From: Halobacillus sp. A1
GTDB taxonomy: Bacteria > Bacillota > Bacilli > Bacillales > Halobacillaceae
DNA: 62,152 nucleotides
NCBI RefSeq assembly: GCF_024189295.1
Contig: NZ_JAIZEN010000018.1
Span: 1 to 62,152 of the forward strand
Reading direction: 5' to 3'
Every line of letters begins with the position of its first letter. Position 1 is the stretch's first letter. Below are positions 35,077-46,220 of the stretch, in pieces. The translations under genes were made by a program, and so were the position numbers. A model generated the notes under the pieces. The model was not told the DNA's origin. It saw only the letters and a list, made by a program, of their open reading frames with translations, and searched no databases.

Positions 35077-36483
35077 TTACCTTTCCGATTCGTTTTGATA
35101 ATCGGACAAAGCTTTGGCCAATACATCTCTTAACAACTCCGGCATATAATAAACTTTCTTTTTCGAGTAAGCGATTTCGGGAAACAGCCTTCCGAAAGTG
35201 AAAGTGTCCGCCGTTGCTAAAGTGTACATCTCCTTACGTTTCAGAGGCTGCCCACCGAGTGTTACTTTACGCACTCTGACTTCCCCGTCTGTCGAAGCGA
35301 TTGTCTCTATATCTACTCCAGTAAATATCATCGAACCGATCACTTCTCCACGGAAACCTAGCCCTTTTAACCGTATTTCTGTCAATTTTTTTGTATGACC
35401 AACTCTTATGATTTCTAGAAGCTCTTCTCCGGTAACTTCCACTTTACATGGATTCATGGGATGTGGACATATGCGATGGACATCTTCGTAAGTGACTTCT
35501 CCCTCACCAAGATTATCAAGCAGAACACCGGCATTTAACATTCCGATGTCTGCGCCCGTCCATCGCTGCAATTCTTCAGTCAAGCTTTTCATGAGCGGTG
35601 TTTGTTTGAACCAGGCAACGTGCAGCGGACTCGATAAAGTCGTTACAACTTCCTGTAGATGTTTTACGGCTCTGTCCTTCATCATTTCAACGTCTTTCGT
35701 CACCTTAAGATCCTTTGATAAGCTTTCCGTAGATACGGCGTAAGCTTCTTTTTTTGTAAGCTTTTGGTCAATATGATCCCATTCAAGGATTACTTCTCCT
35801 AGGTGAGTTCCATACTTTCCAGCAGCGGTGAGGATCGAGTCGCCATAATGTTCACCATTTTGAAAAAGGTGATGAGTATGTCCCCCTATAATGACATCGA
35901 TTCCTGGGTAGGTCTGTGCAATATTTTCATCATCGTGGATTCCTAAGTGGGAAAGCAGCACAAAAATATCCGCTTGCTCAAGAATCTCTTTATAATAGCG
36001 CTCCAGAGCTTCAAGGGGCGGCTCTATCGACCAGCCAAGCATTTTATAAAACGTTTCAAATGGAGCAGTGAGTCCAAGCACACCTACTTTTGTGCCTTTT
36101 GCTGTTTCTTTTATTACATAAGGTTTCAGCCAATTTGGTTTTTCTCCTTGCAGCATATGGAGGTTTGAGCAAACGACATCAAAATCAGCTTCGTCATATA
36201 AGTGGTATAGATCCTCATGAGAGAGTGTGATTCCTTCATTGTTTCCAAGGTTTGCAAAGCTATAGCCTGCCTCATTCAATAACTCTACATTTCCTTTTCC
36301 CATGAGTCCTTCAGTAATAGGATGAAAACGGTCGGCATGATCCCCATTATCGAGGAGCCAGTACGTTTCATTCTGTTCTTCGTGCTTGCTCTTTTTCTTG
36401 TTAAAATAACCTACAATCTGCGGCCAATTTTCAAAATGGCTGTGCAGGTCACTTGTGTAGTATAAAAAGATTTTTTCTTTCAT
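35077..36483 (-). CDS. yunD: 5'-nucleotidase/metallophosphatase YunD
   Basis: A 468-residue protein of the UshA/CpdB 5'-nucleotidase family. The N-terminal metallophosphoesterase domain shows YYTSDLHSHFENWP, LLDNGDHADR, LGNNEG and DVIIGGHTHHLFQ; the C-terminal 5'-nucleotidase domain begins near residue 285. No signal peptide is present, so it acts in the cytosol like B. subtilis YunD. The ATG at 36483 is eight bases from AAGGAG; an ATG two codons earlier is too close. It is 12 bp from yunE and likely cotranscribed. Confidence 0.92.
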   Translation of the reverse strand: MKEKIFLYYTSDLHSHFENWPQIVGYFNKKKSKHEEQNETYWLLDNGDHADRFHPITEGLMGKGNVELLNEAGYSFANLGNNEGITLSHEDLYHLYDEADFDVVCSNLHMLQGEKPNWLKPYVIKETAKGTKVGVLGLTAPFETFYKMLGWSIEPPLEALERYYKEILEQADIFVLLSHLGIHDDENIAQTYPGIDVIIGGHTHHLFQNGEHYGDSILTAAGKYGTHLGEVILEWDHIDQKLTKKEAYAVSTESLSKDLKVTKDVEMMKDRAVKHLQEVVTTLSSPLHVAWFKQTPLMKSLTEELQRWTGADIGMLNAGVLLDNLGEGEVTYEDVHRICPHPMNPCKVEVTGEELLEIIRVGHTKKLTEIRLKGLGFRGEVIGSMIFTGVDIETIASTDGEVRVRKVTLGGQPLKRKEMYTLATADTFTFGRLFPEIAYSKKKVYYMPELLRDVLAKALSDYQNESER

Positions 36484-36495
36484 ATTCATTTCTCC

Positions 36496-37311
36496 TTATC
36501 CAATTCCCTGCCAAATTAACCGAATTCCTATTAAGATAAGTAACACTCTTAAAAACCATTCCACTGCATTACTATTTAACTTTCTATTCAGCATTGCCCC
36601 TGCAGTCCCCCCGAGGTAAGCACCTGGAATAAATAACAAAGTATTTAACCAATCTACATGCCCTAAAAACACATGGGTTGCTGAACTTGTAATACTTGAG
36701 AAAAATATAATGAACATGGATGTAGCTGTGGCGATATGCGGAGGGATTTGGAACATGAGAATCAAAGCAGGTACAATAAGCGATCCTCCCCCTATACCAA
36801 GTAAGCCTGAAAGTATTCCTACTCCAAAGGCAAATACTATGCTTAAGGTTAGAGGAAAGCTATACTGGAAAGTCTGTCCATCAATCACTTTTTTTCTTGA
36901 AAATCCGCCCATTTCACCTGCAGCTTCAGGCTCCTTCCTTGGCAGAAAGAAAACGAGGGATACCCCAATCATAACGGCTCCGAAAAGTAAAGCAAACAAG
37001 TCAGTTTTGAAAAACTGGTTCAGCCAGGATCCCGCTATCCCGCCTGGAATACTTCCCAACATTAGAATAAATCCTAATTTCAAATCCACTCGATTATGTT
37101 TAAGGTAGGAAAGCGCCGAAGACAGTCCCGTAAATACCATCACGACTAGAGACACCCCGACTATAGTCTGCGGAGTTGCCCAGTGAAATGATTCTAAATG
37201 ATCTGCAAGGAATAGCAGTATAGGAACTAAAATAACTCCGCCGCCTAAACCTGCAACACTTCCTATGAATGCTGATATAAATCCTATGAGTAATGAAAGT
37301 GCAATTAACAT
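36496..37311 (-). CDS. yunE: TauE/SafE family anion exporter YunE
   Basis: A 271-residue membrane protein with about eight helices and the duplicated TauE/SafE (DUF81) motif: GFISAFIGSVAGLGGGVILV near residues 9-28 and GILSGLLGIGGGSLIVPALI in the second half. The family exports sulphite, sulphoacetate or similar organic anions; substrate here unknown. GAAGG precedes the ATG. It is the first gene of yunE-yunD, in the same order as B. subtilis. Confidence 0.9.
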   Translation of the reverse strand: MLIALSLLIGFISAFIGSVAGLGGGVILVPILLFLADHLESFHWATPQTIVGVSLVVMVFTGLSSALSYLKHNRVDLKLGFILMLGSIPGGIAGSWLNQFFKTDLFALLFGAVMIGVSLVFFLPRKEPEAAGEMGGFSRKKVIDGQTFQYSFPLTLSIVFAFGVGILSGLLGIGGGSLIVPALILMFQIPPHIATATSMFIIFFSSITSSATHVFLGHVDWLNTLLFIPGAYLGGTAGAMLNRKLNSNAVEWFLRVLLILIGIRLIWQGIG

Positions 37312-37342
37312 ACATAACCTTCTATCTATATTTAAGATATTA

Positions 37343-37498
37343 TTATAGTATCACGTTTTCTATGACGAAAACATCCTTGTAATATGAAGTACTATGCTCA
37401 TCTTCAGGTATTTCAGGATCCTTGTTTTTTAACAGCTCAGTAAGGCCTCTTCGATATTTTTTAATTTGGCTCTGGTAAATTTCCGTGTTGTTATTCAT
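37343..37498 (-). CDS. Possible 51-residue protein starting at the repeat boundary
   Basis: Reads MNNNTEIYQSQIKKYRRGLT and ends DVFVIENVIL, a charged soluble peptide with a coding-like composition and no known family. Its ribosome site (AAAGAGAGC) and ATG come from the left end of the composite repeat at 37495-38246, so expression may have been created or altered by the repeat. It could be a remnant of a larger gene. It lies between the repeat and yunE. Confidence 0.35.
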   Translation of the reverse strand: MNNNTEIYQSQIKKYRRGLTELLKNKDPEIPEDEHSTSYYKDVFVIENVIL

Positions 37499-38246
37499 AT
37501 AAGCTCTCTTTAGTGGAAGACTCAGTTTCGAGACATCCGTCCTGTTTTCGCCATAAAAATAGTGCTTGAACGTCCGGGAAATCACTCGCTTTCCATGGGC
37601 GTACGGTGAGCTTCCTCGGGCTAACGCCCTGTGGGATCTCACCCTGTACTGTCATCCCATAGGAGTCTCGCAATTTCCCGGACCTTCTTGCGTTTGTGGT
37701 GCTTCATATAGTAAATAACTGCTTTTGAGTGATAACTAGCGAGACTGTGTAAGTGAGAAGATGCTTGAAACTATCTTAAAGTGCAGTAATTTTAAAACTA
37801 AAATTTAATAACTATAGAACTGGAGTTTAATGTTCCCAATATAAGTAAGAAAGTTCTTATACAGGCGTTTTCGAGAAGCACATCTATAGTGAGGGGCGGC
37901 GGAAACGTTGGTACAAGAGAGTTTTTTGCTTCTCTTTTCTTAGTTCCGTCTCTTAATATAAGTTAGGTGGTTTTAGGAATGGGCGAGACTCCTGTGGGAT
38001 GAGAGTGATTGGTGAGATCCCGGAAGGCGGCAGCCTGAGGAAGCTCACTGCACTCCCACGGAAAGCGAGTCCATTCCTAAAACCACTTTCTACTCGTCAT
38101 GATGACGGAACAGCAGATATCCCACAGCCCGAGGAGGCTCACTGCACTCCCACGAACGAGCCATTTCCCGCCGCTCTGATCCACTCACCCAATGTCTCGA
38201 AATCAAGTCTTGCACTATCCTGCCATATTAATGAATAACTCTCTTA
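37495..38246 (+). repeat. Composite palindromic repeat, full copy 2 (about 750 bp, expanded)
   Basis: Left end TTCATATAAGCTCTCTTTAG; palindrome 1 (37572-37683) with 11-bp perfect arms GTCCGGGAAAT/ATTTCCCGGAC; interior with TAAATAACTGCTTTTGAGTG and GAGAAGCACATCTATAGTGA, matching the interior of copy 1; palindrome 2 (37967-38086) flanked by extra sequence; a second partial palindrome (AGCCCGAGGAGGCTCACTGC, then TTTCCCGCCGC); right end ATGTCTCGAAATCAAGTCTT, then GCCATATTAATGAATAACTC. It fills the 1.1-kb gap between yunE and sufB; 38247-38360 shows nothing. Confidence 0.9.
37967..38086. repeat. Palindromic module inside repeat copy 2
   Basis: Perfect 16-bp outer arms GTGGTTTTAGGAATGG / CCATTCCTAAAACCAC enclose GAGACTCCTGTGGG / CCCACGGAAAGCGAG and GGTGAG/CTCAC. 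The corresponding module in copy 1 (22376-22492) has different but equally complementary arms, so pairing is kept while sequence changes. Confidence 0.85.
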
Positions 38247-38361
38247 TGACCATCAACAACCAGCTTTAACATAGCATTTAATTTAAAATACATATTATTG
38301 AAAGACGATTCTGGGACATAAAAACCACCCAAAACATAGTATTTCGATTAAGAAACAAGAA

Positions 38362-38396
38362 GAAACCGTACAGGCTAAGTGCACCTGTACGGTTCT
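38362..38396 (-). terminator. Terminator of the suf operon
   Basis: AACCGTACAGG / CCTGTACGGTT perfect 11-bp stem with a pyrimidine-rich tail after it on the reverse strand, just beyond sufB. Confidence 0.85.
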
Positions 38397-38408
38397 TTTA
38401 AAGAAAAA

Positions 38409-39806
38409 TTATCCGATAGAACCTTCCATTTCGAACTTGATCAGGCGGTTCATTTCTACAGCGTATTCCATTGGAAGCTCTTTCGTAAATGGTTCGATGA
38501 AGCCCATTACGATCATTTCGGTAGCTTCCTCTTCTGAAAGTCCGCGGCTCATCAAGTAGAAGAGCTGCTCTTCAGAAACCTTCGATACTTTCGCTTCGTG
38601 CTCCAGTGAAATATTTTCATTCATGATTTCATTGTAAGGAATTGTATCAGAAGTAGACTTGTTATCCATAATCAGAGTATCACACTCAATATTGGATCTT
38701 GCTCCTTCTGCTTTACGTCCGAATTGAACAATTCCCCGGTACGTCACTTTACCGCCATGCTTAGAAATAGATTTCGAGACAATGGTGGATGAAGTGTTAG
38801 GTGCTAAGTGGTGCATTTTAGCTCCCGCATCCTGGTGCTGGCCTTTTCCGGCAAGTGCAATGGATAAAGTCATTCCACGTGCACCTTCGCCTTTAAGGAT
38901 GACGGCAGGATACTTCATCGTCAATTTGGAACCAAGGTTGCCATCTACCCATTCCATTGTCGCATTCTCATCAGCCACAGCACGCTTCGTTACAAGGTTA
39001 TACACATTGTTTGCCCAGTTCTGAATAGTGGTGTAACGGCAATAAGCATTTTTCTTAACAAAAATTTCAACAACTGCACTGTGCAGAGAACTTGAAGAAT
39101 AAGTCGGTGCTGTACAACCCTCAACATAGTGTACAGAAGAACCTTCATCAGCGATAATCAGGGTTCTTTCAAACTGTCCCATATTCTCTGAGTTAATGCG
39201 GAAATAAGCCTGTAGCGGTGTTGCTACTTTTGTATCCTTTGGCACATATATGAAAGAACCGCCGGACCAAACTGCAGAGTTTAATGCAGAAAACTTATTA
39301 TCTGAAGCTGGAATGACTTTCGCGAAATATTCTTTAAAGATATCTTCGTTCTCTTTAAGTGCAGAATCCGTATCTTTAAAAATAACACCTAAATCTTCCA
39401 GGTCCTTCTCCATATTATGATAAACTACCTCAGATTCGTATTGCGCAGAAACACCTGAAAGATATTTTTGCTCGGCTTCTGGTATGCCTAGACGATCAAA
39501 CGTATTTTTGATTTCCTCAGGTACTTCATCCCAGGAACGTTCAGAACGTTCCGATGGTTTGACATAGTACGTGATATCATCAAAATTAAGTTCAGACAAA
39601 TCGCCGCCCCACTGAGGCATAGGCATTTTGTAAAATTGCTCGAGTGCTTTCAAACGAAAGTCGAGCATCCATTTAGGTTCTTCTTTATAGTCAGAAATTT
39701 GTTTAACAACTTCTTTAGTCAAGCCTTTTTGAGTACGGAAAATGGAAACATCTCTTTCATGGAAACCATATTGATACTCACCGACTTCTGGCGCTTTCTT
39801 AGCCAT
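38409..39806 (-). CDS. sufB: Fe-S cluster assembly scaffold subunit SufB
   Basis: A 465-residue cytosolic protein of the SufBCD scaffold on which clusters are built. Conserved regions include [60 protein letters not shown] with its Cys, and the C-terminal [20 protein letters not shown]. Length agrees with Bacillus SufB. It is the last gene of sufC-sufD-sufS-sufU-sufB, 32 bp after sufU, with a good AGGAGG site. Confidence 0.98.
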   Translation of the reverse strand: MAKKAPEVGEYQYGFHERDVSIFRTQKGLTKEVVKQISDYKEEPKWMLDFRLKALEQFYKMPMPQWGGDLSELNFDDITYYVKPSERSERSWDEVPEEIKNTFDRLGIPEAEQKYLSGVSAQYESEVVYHNMEKDLEDLGVIFKDTDSALKENEDIFKEYFAKVIPASDNKFSALNSAVWSGGSFIYVPKDTKVATPLQAYFRINSENMGQFERTLIIADEGSSVHYVEGCTAPTYSSSSLHSAVVEIFVKKNAYCRYTTIQNWANNVYNLVTKRAVADENATMEWVDGNLGSKLTMKYPAVILKGEGARGMTLSIALAGKGQHQDAGAKMHHLAPNTSSTIVSKSISKHGGKVTYRGIVQFGRKAEGARSNIECDTLIMDNKSTSDTIPYNEIMNENISLEHEAKVSKVSEEQLFYLMSRGLSEEEATEMIVMGFIEPFTKELPMEYAVEMNRLIKFEMEGSIG

Positions 39807-39838
39807 GGTTAAATACCTCCTTTTGGTATATCAAGCAA

Positions 39839-42798
<2,960 letters not shown>

Positions 42799-42817
42799 TG
42801 TATCCCTCCTATCTTAA

Positions 42818-43603
42818 TTACGCTTTTTGACCGATTGTTTCGTCCTCAATGCCTAGCTCTTGCTTAATCCAGTCATAGCCTTCCGCTTCCAGACGCTGAG
42901 CCAGTTCGGGTCCGCCAGTCTTCACTATACGACCTTGCATCATAACGTGAACCTTATCTGGAGTAATGTAGTTCAATAGGCGCTGGTAGTGAGTGATAGT
43001 TAAGCAGCCAAAGTTCTCATTACGCATTTCATTGATCCCTTTTGCTACTACTTTAAGTGCGTCAATATCAAGACCAGAATCAATTTCATCCAAGATGGCA
43101 ATCGCTGGTTTGATCATCATTAATTGTAAAATTTCATTACGCTTTTTCTCACCGCCTGAGAAACCTTCATTCAAGTAACGCTGAGCCATGTTTTTGTCCA
43201 TATCCAAAGTATCCATAGCTTCATCCATCTCTTTGATGAATTTCATTAATGAAATTTCATCACCTTCTTCGCGGCGGGCGTTAATGGAGGATCTCAAAAA
43301 ATCAGAGTTAGTGACTCCGCTGATCTCACTTGGATATTGCATTGCTAAGAATAGACCAGCTTGCGCACGTTCATCAACTTCCATTTCGAGCACGTTTTCC
43401 CCGTCCAAGAAAACTTGACCTTGAGTTACTTCATACTTAGGGTGCCCCATAACTGCTGATGCTAGTGTAGATTTACCAGTTCCGTTCGGTCCCATAACAG
43501 CGTGAAATTCTCCGCCGTTCACTGTTAAATTTACACCTTTTAAAATTTCCTGACCTTCGATTTCTACGTGAAGATCTTTAATTTCTAGAGTTGATCCTGC
43601 CAT
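42818..43603 (-). CDS. sufC: Fe-S assembly ATPase SufC
   Basis: A 261-residue ABC-type ATPase of the soluble SufBCD complex. Walker A is GPNGTGKSTLASAVMG (residues 36-51), the signature is GFSGGEKKRNEILQL, Walker B is AIAILDEIDSGLD, and the H-loop is CLTITHYQRLL. GGAGG precedes the ATG. It is the first gene of the suf operon; a TTGATA-17-TAAGAT promoter and a Fur-like box lie upstream. Confidence 0.97.
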   Translation of the reverse strand: MAGSTLEIKDLHVEIEGQEILKGVNLTVNGGEFHAVMGPNGTGKSTLASAVMGHPKYEVTQGQVFLDGENVLEMEVDERAQAGLFLAMQYPSEISGVTNSDFLRSSINARREEGDEISLMKFIKEMDEAMDTLDMDKNMAQRYLNEGFSGGEKKRNEILQLMMIKPAIAILDEIDSGLDIDALKVVAKGINEMRNENFGCLTITHYQRLLNYITPDKVHVMMQGRIVKTGGPELAQRLEAEGYDWIKQELGIEDETIGQKA

Positions 43604-43657
43604 AAATATTACCTCCAGTATCTATTTTGATTGTTACAGTTGTTGATATTGATCAAA

Positions 43658-43684
43658 AACCATTCTCAATTTATTCTCATTACA
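43658..43684 (-). promoter_or_regulatory. Fur-like operator over the suf transcription start
   Basis: The reverse strand contains TAATGAGAATAAATTGAGAAT followed by GGTTTTTGA, with repeated GAGAAT hexamers that partly match the Fur consensus TGATAATNATTATCA. It lies just downstream of the predicted -10 element. The same TTCTCAATTTA string occurs in the yuzD-yutI gap at 21913-21923. Regulation by Fur is inferred. Confidence 0.4.
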
Positions 43685-43713
43685 ATCTTATATCATTTCG
43701 AAAGTGATATCAA
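43685..43713 (-). promoter_or_regulatory. Sigma-A-type promoter of the suf operon
   Basis: Reverse strand TTGATA (43708-43713), 17-nt spacer, TAAGAT (43685-43690). Upstream, 43757-43789 is a 10-bp inverted repeat AGAAAATCAG/CTGATTTTCT of unknown role. Confidence 0.7.
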
Positions 43714-43817
43714 CTCATTTCCATTGATTTCACGACCTTAGTTATATGATTCGACAAGAAAATCAGTACGATTTTACTGCTGATTTTCTACCTTATTATG
43801 ATAACAAATATTATGGA

Positions 43818-43858
43818 ATTAAAAAAATCAGGAGCCCTTATAGACTTCCTGATTTTTC
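43818..43858 (-). terminator. Terminator of the small gene 43865-44056
   Basis: AAAAATCAGGA / TCCTGATTTTT perfect 11-bp stem, followed on the reverse strand by further T residues; it starts 7 bp after the small gene's stop. Confidence 0.85.
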
Positions 43859-43864
43859 TACAAT

Positions 43865-44056
43865 TTATTTATGCAATTGACGATCGAGACTGGCAATGAT
43901 TTTCTGACTTTGTTCGAATTCTTTTTGGCGTTTCTTTTCTACATTCATCATGTAATCTATGCTGCTTCCGTATTCTGCATAACTCATATTATGCGTTTGG
44001 TGCATCGCCTTTTCCATATCCGGAGTATAATTCAAACTTAATGGGTCAGTAATAAT
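43865..44056 (-). CDS. Small charged protein, 50 residues from ATG or 63 from a possible AUU start
   Basis: From the ATG at 44017 the reverse strand reads MEKAMHQTHNMSYAEYGSSI and ends SQKIIASLDRQLHK, an amphipathic, possibly coiled-coil protein of no family I recognise. That ATG has no ribosome site. Thirteen codons upstream in the same open frame, an ATT at 44056 lies exactly seven bases after GAAAGGA, giving ...IITDPLSLNYTPD before the Met. A terminator follows the stop, and a TGCTAAAT extended -10 lies upstream, so the unit looks like a real gene. AUU starts are rare (infC), so start choice is uncertain. Confidence 0.5.
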   Translation of the reverse strand: MITDPLSLNYTPDMEKAMHQTHNMSYAEYGSSIDYMMNVEKKRQKEFEQSQKIIASLDRQLHK

Positions 44057-44163
44057 AAATCAATCCTTTCAGAATTTTTACATTATTTAGCATACCATAG
44101 TAAATACCCCAAACCAAAAAGCAAATAAACCTGAATGACTTTATTTTTAGTTATTTCTTTTAA

Positions 44164-44175
44164 TGTAAGCGCTTA
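44164..44175 (-). promoter_or_regulatory. cre-like site upstream of the small gene
   Basis: TGTAAGCGCTTA is the core of a CcpA catabolite-responsive element (TGTAAGCGCTTACA) lacking the last two matching bases. It lies about 110 bp upstream of the small gene and downstream of yurZ. On the reverse strand it is next to a TTGAAA that could be a -35 element. Confidence 0.4.
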
Positions 44176-44229
44176 TTTCAATCGATTAATTCTGATTAAT
44201 TCAATTTGCGTTAATTTTCTATCTATTTG

Positions 44230-44601
44230 TTAGTGTTGCTTTAAATCATTAAAGGTGTCCTGAACAATGGTTGCTGCTTGGCTAAGGGCTGCACCTCCAC
44301 CAAATGCTGCTGCCACACTGCAAGCTTCCATCACTTCGCGCTCTGTAGCCCCTTGATCAATACAACCTTTTGTATGATAAATCATACAGTACTCATCTTG
44401 AGCAACGATACTAATCCCTAGTGCTATCAATTGTTTGGATTTTTTTGAAAGCTCACCCTCTTTAAAACACGCTTCCGAAAACTCACTGAACGCGTGAGCA
44501 ACTTCAGGCATTTTTTCTGAAAATACCCCGATACCATGCTTGTACTCCTGTAAGTATGCTTGTGAAAGATTTACGTCATGATTCGTTTCATGATGATTCA
44601 T
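44230..44601 (-). CDS. yurZ: Carboxymuconolactone decarboxylase family protein YurZ
   Basis: A 123-residue AhpD-like/CMD-family protein. The helical core has KSKQLIALGISIVAQDEYCM, IYHTKGCIDQGATEREVMEA and AAAFGGGAALSQAA; in AhpD-type proteins the ExxCxxxHxxxC-like segment gives peroxidase or disulphide activity, and here EYCMIYHTKGC keeps both Cys and the His. It may act as an alkylhydroperoxidase-like thiol protein. Position between suf and metNPQ matches yurZ. Confidence 0.9.
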   Translation of the reverse strand: MNHHETNHDVNLSQAYLQEYKHGIGVFSEKMPEVAHAFSEFSEACFKEGELSKKSKQLIALGISIVAQDEYCMIYHTKGCIDQGATEREVMEACSVAAAFGGGAALSQAATIVQDTFNDLKQH

Positions 44602-44621
44602 TTTATAACTACCCCTTTCAT

Positions 44622-44670
44622 AAAAGAAAAATGCGTTCTGAAGTTAGTATCAACTGCAGAACGCATTTCA
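44622..44670 (-). terminator. Terminator of metNPQ
   Basis: AAATGCGTTCTG / CAGAACGCATTT stem, extended by AGTT/AACT pairing, followed by TTTTCTTTT on the reverse strand. Confidence 0.92.
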
Positions 44671-44677
44671 TTCATAA

Positions 44678-45523
44678 TTATTCGTTTACCGGGACAACTG
44701 CTCCATCATATTCTTCTTCAATGAAAGACTGAATTTCTTCGGAACGAAGTACTTCAACTAACGTATTTAATGCTTCATTATCTTCGTCTTCACTGTTTGC
44801 AGCGATCACATTAACATAAGGAGATTCTGATCCTTCTAAGATAAGAGCGTCTTCACTTGGATTCAAGTCAGCTTCAATTGCATAGTTCGTGTTAATAGCC
44901 ACTAACACGTTATCTTCGCGATCATAGTTCTCTGGAAGAAGTGCCGCATCAATACCGGCATCAAATTCAAGATTTTTCGGGTTTTCAGCAATATCGTCTA
45001 CTGTCGCTTCTACTTTTTCTACGTCTTCATCTAACGTAATCAAACCTTCAGTTTCAAGAAGTGACAAAATACGGCCATGATCGGCTACTGAATTACTCAT
45101 TAAGACAGTCGTACCATCTTCCACTTCATCAATGCTTTCAAAATCTTTAGAATAGATGCCCATCGGCTCAATGTGGATACCACCTAAGTTGACGAAATCA
45201 TAGTCTTCATTTTCTGCTTGCTGATCTTCTAGATATGGAATGTGCTGAAAGTAGTTAGCATCTATCGTTCCCTCGTTCAGATCCTGGTTTGGAAAGATAT
45301 AATCTTGATACTGTTCAATTTCCAATGTTACGCCCTCTTCTTCAAGTAGAGGCTGTGCTTCTTGTAATATTTCAGCGTGTGGTGTACTGGAGGCACCTAC
45401 TGTAATTTCTGACTGTTCTCCTTCACTTTCCTCCTCCGAAGAGTTTCCTTCATCGGAAGACCCACAAGCGGCTAGCACTAAAACTAAAGCAGTGAATAAT
45501 AAGCTTGTCCATATTTTTTTCAT
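44678..45523 (-). CDS. metQ: Methionine ABC transporter substrate-binding lipoprotein MetQ
   Basis: A 281-residue NlpA-family lipoprotein: signal peptide with lipobox LAAC (Cys20), then an acidic Ser/Glu linker and the binding domain ITVGASSTPHAEILQEAQPL, IDANYFQHIPYLEDQQAEN and SNSVADHGRILSLLETEGLI. It captures D/L-methionine for MetNP. The ATG at 45523 follows AGGGG by about 10 bases; a longer frame running into metP is rejected. Third gene of the SAM-controlled operon. The mature domain is strikingly acidic, as in salt-adapted bacilli. Confidence 0.95.
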   Translation of the reverse strand: MKKIWTSLLFTALVLVLAACGSSDEGNSSEEESEGEQSEITVGASSTPHAEILQEAQPLLEEEGVTLEIEQYQDYIFPNQDLNEGTIDANYFQHIPYLEDQQAENEDYDFVNLGGIHIEPMGIYSKDFESIDEVEDGTTVLMSNSVADHGRILSLLETEGLITLDEDVEKVEATVDDIAENPKNLEFDAGIDAALLPENYDREDNVLVAINTNYAIEADLNPSEDALILEGSESPYVNVIAANSEDEDNEALNTLVEVLRSEEIQSFIEEEYDGAVVPVNE

Positions 45524-45551
45524 TGTTGATTTACCCCTTTTTATAATTATT

Positions 45552-46220
45552 TTATCTTTTGTCCAATTTACGTGAGAGGAAGTCTCCGATGAATTGGAAA
45601 ACAAATACAATTATGATGATAAGAATTGTACAGAACGCTACGACATCGAACGCTCTTCGCTGGAAGCCATAGAAATAAGCAAAGTCGCCAAGTCCGCCTG
45701 CGCCAATTACGCCAGCAACTGCCGTGTAACTGATTAATGCAATAGCAGTCACTGTTATCCCTGAGATAAGTGCTGGCATAGACTCAGGAAGCAATACTTT
45801 AAATATAATTGTTCGGTTCCTGGCTCCCATAGATTTAGCTGCTTCTATCACACCTTTGTCCACTTCTTTCAGTGCAATCTCCACTAACCTTGCATAGAAA
45901 GGGGCTCCCCCTATTATTAAAGCAGGCAAGGCCGCTCCTGGCCCACGTATCGTTCCCATAAGGAAGTCCGTAAAAGGAAATAATAGCAAAATCAATATAA
46001 TAAATGGTATAGCACGGAACACGTTAACGAAAGCGGCAGTAACCCAATTGAGAGGTTTATTCTGCCAGATGCCACCTGGTCCGGATAAGTAGAGAAGAAG
46101 TCCGAGTAAAAGTCCTAGAATAAACGTTCCGGCTACGGATATAGAGGTCATATACAATGTCTCATTTGTAGCTTCCACCATATCTTCCATTTCTACGTTA
46201 GGAAATAACTGCTCAAACAT
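45552..46220 (-). CDS. metP: Methionine ABC transporter permease MetP
   Basis: A 222-residue inner-membrane permease (MetI type) with five helices. The BPD-type EAA loop is visible in LVEIALKEVDKGVIEAAKSM followed by GARNRTIIFKVLLPESMPAL, and RAIPFIILILLLFPFTDFLM lies earlier. It overlaps metN by 8 bp and is preceded by GGTGAG within it. Confidence 0.95.
   Translation of the reverse strand: MFEQLFPNVEMEDMVEATNETLYMTSISVAGTFILGLLLGLLLYLSGPGGIWQNKPLNWVTAAFVNVFRAIPFIILILLLFPFTDFLMGTIRGPGAALPALIIGGAPFYARLVEIALKEVDKGVIEAAKSMGARNRTIIFKVLLPESMPALISGITVTAIALISYTAVAGVIGAGGLGDFAYFYGFQRRAFDVVAFCTILIIIIVFVFQFIGDFLSRKLDKR

Noticed and set aside
37491-37673. Reverse frame resembling those at 22698-22907
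   Set aside because: Repeat translation, as above.
37999-38238. Forward frame of 79 codons
   Set aside because: It lies in palindrome 2 and the right end of repeat copy 2, with no conserved protein pattern.
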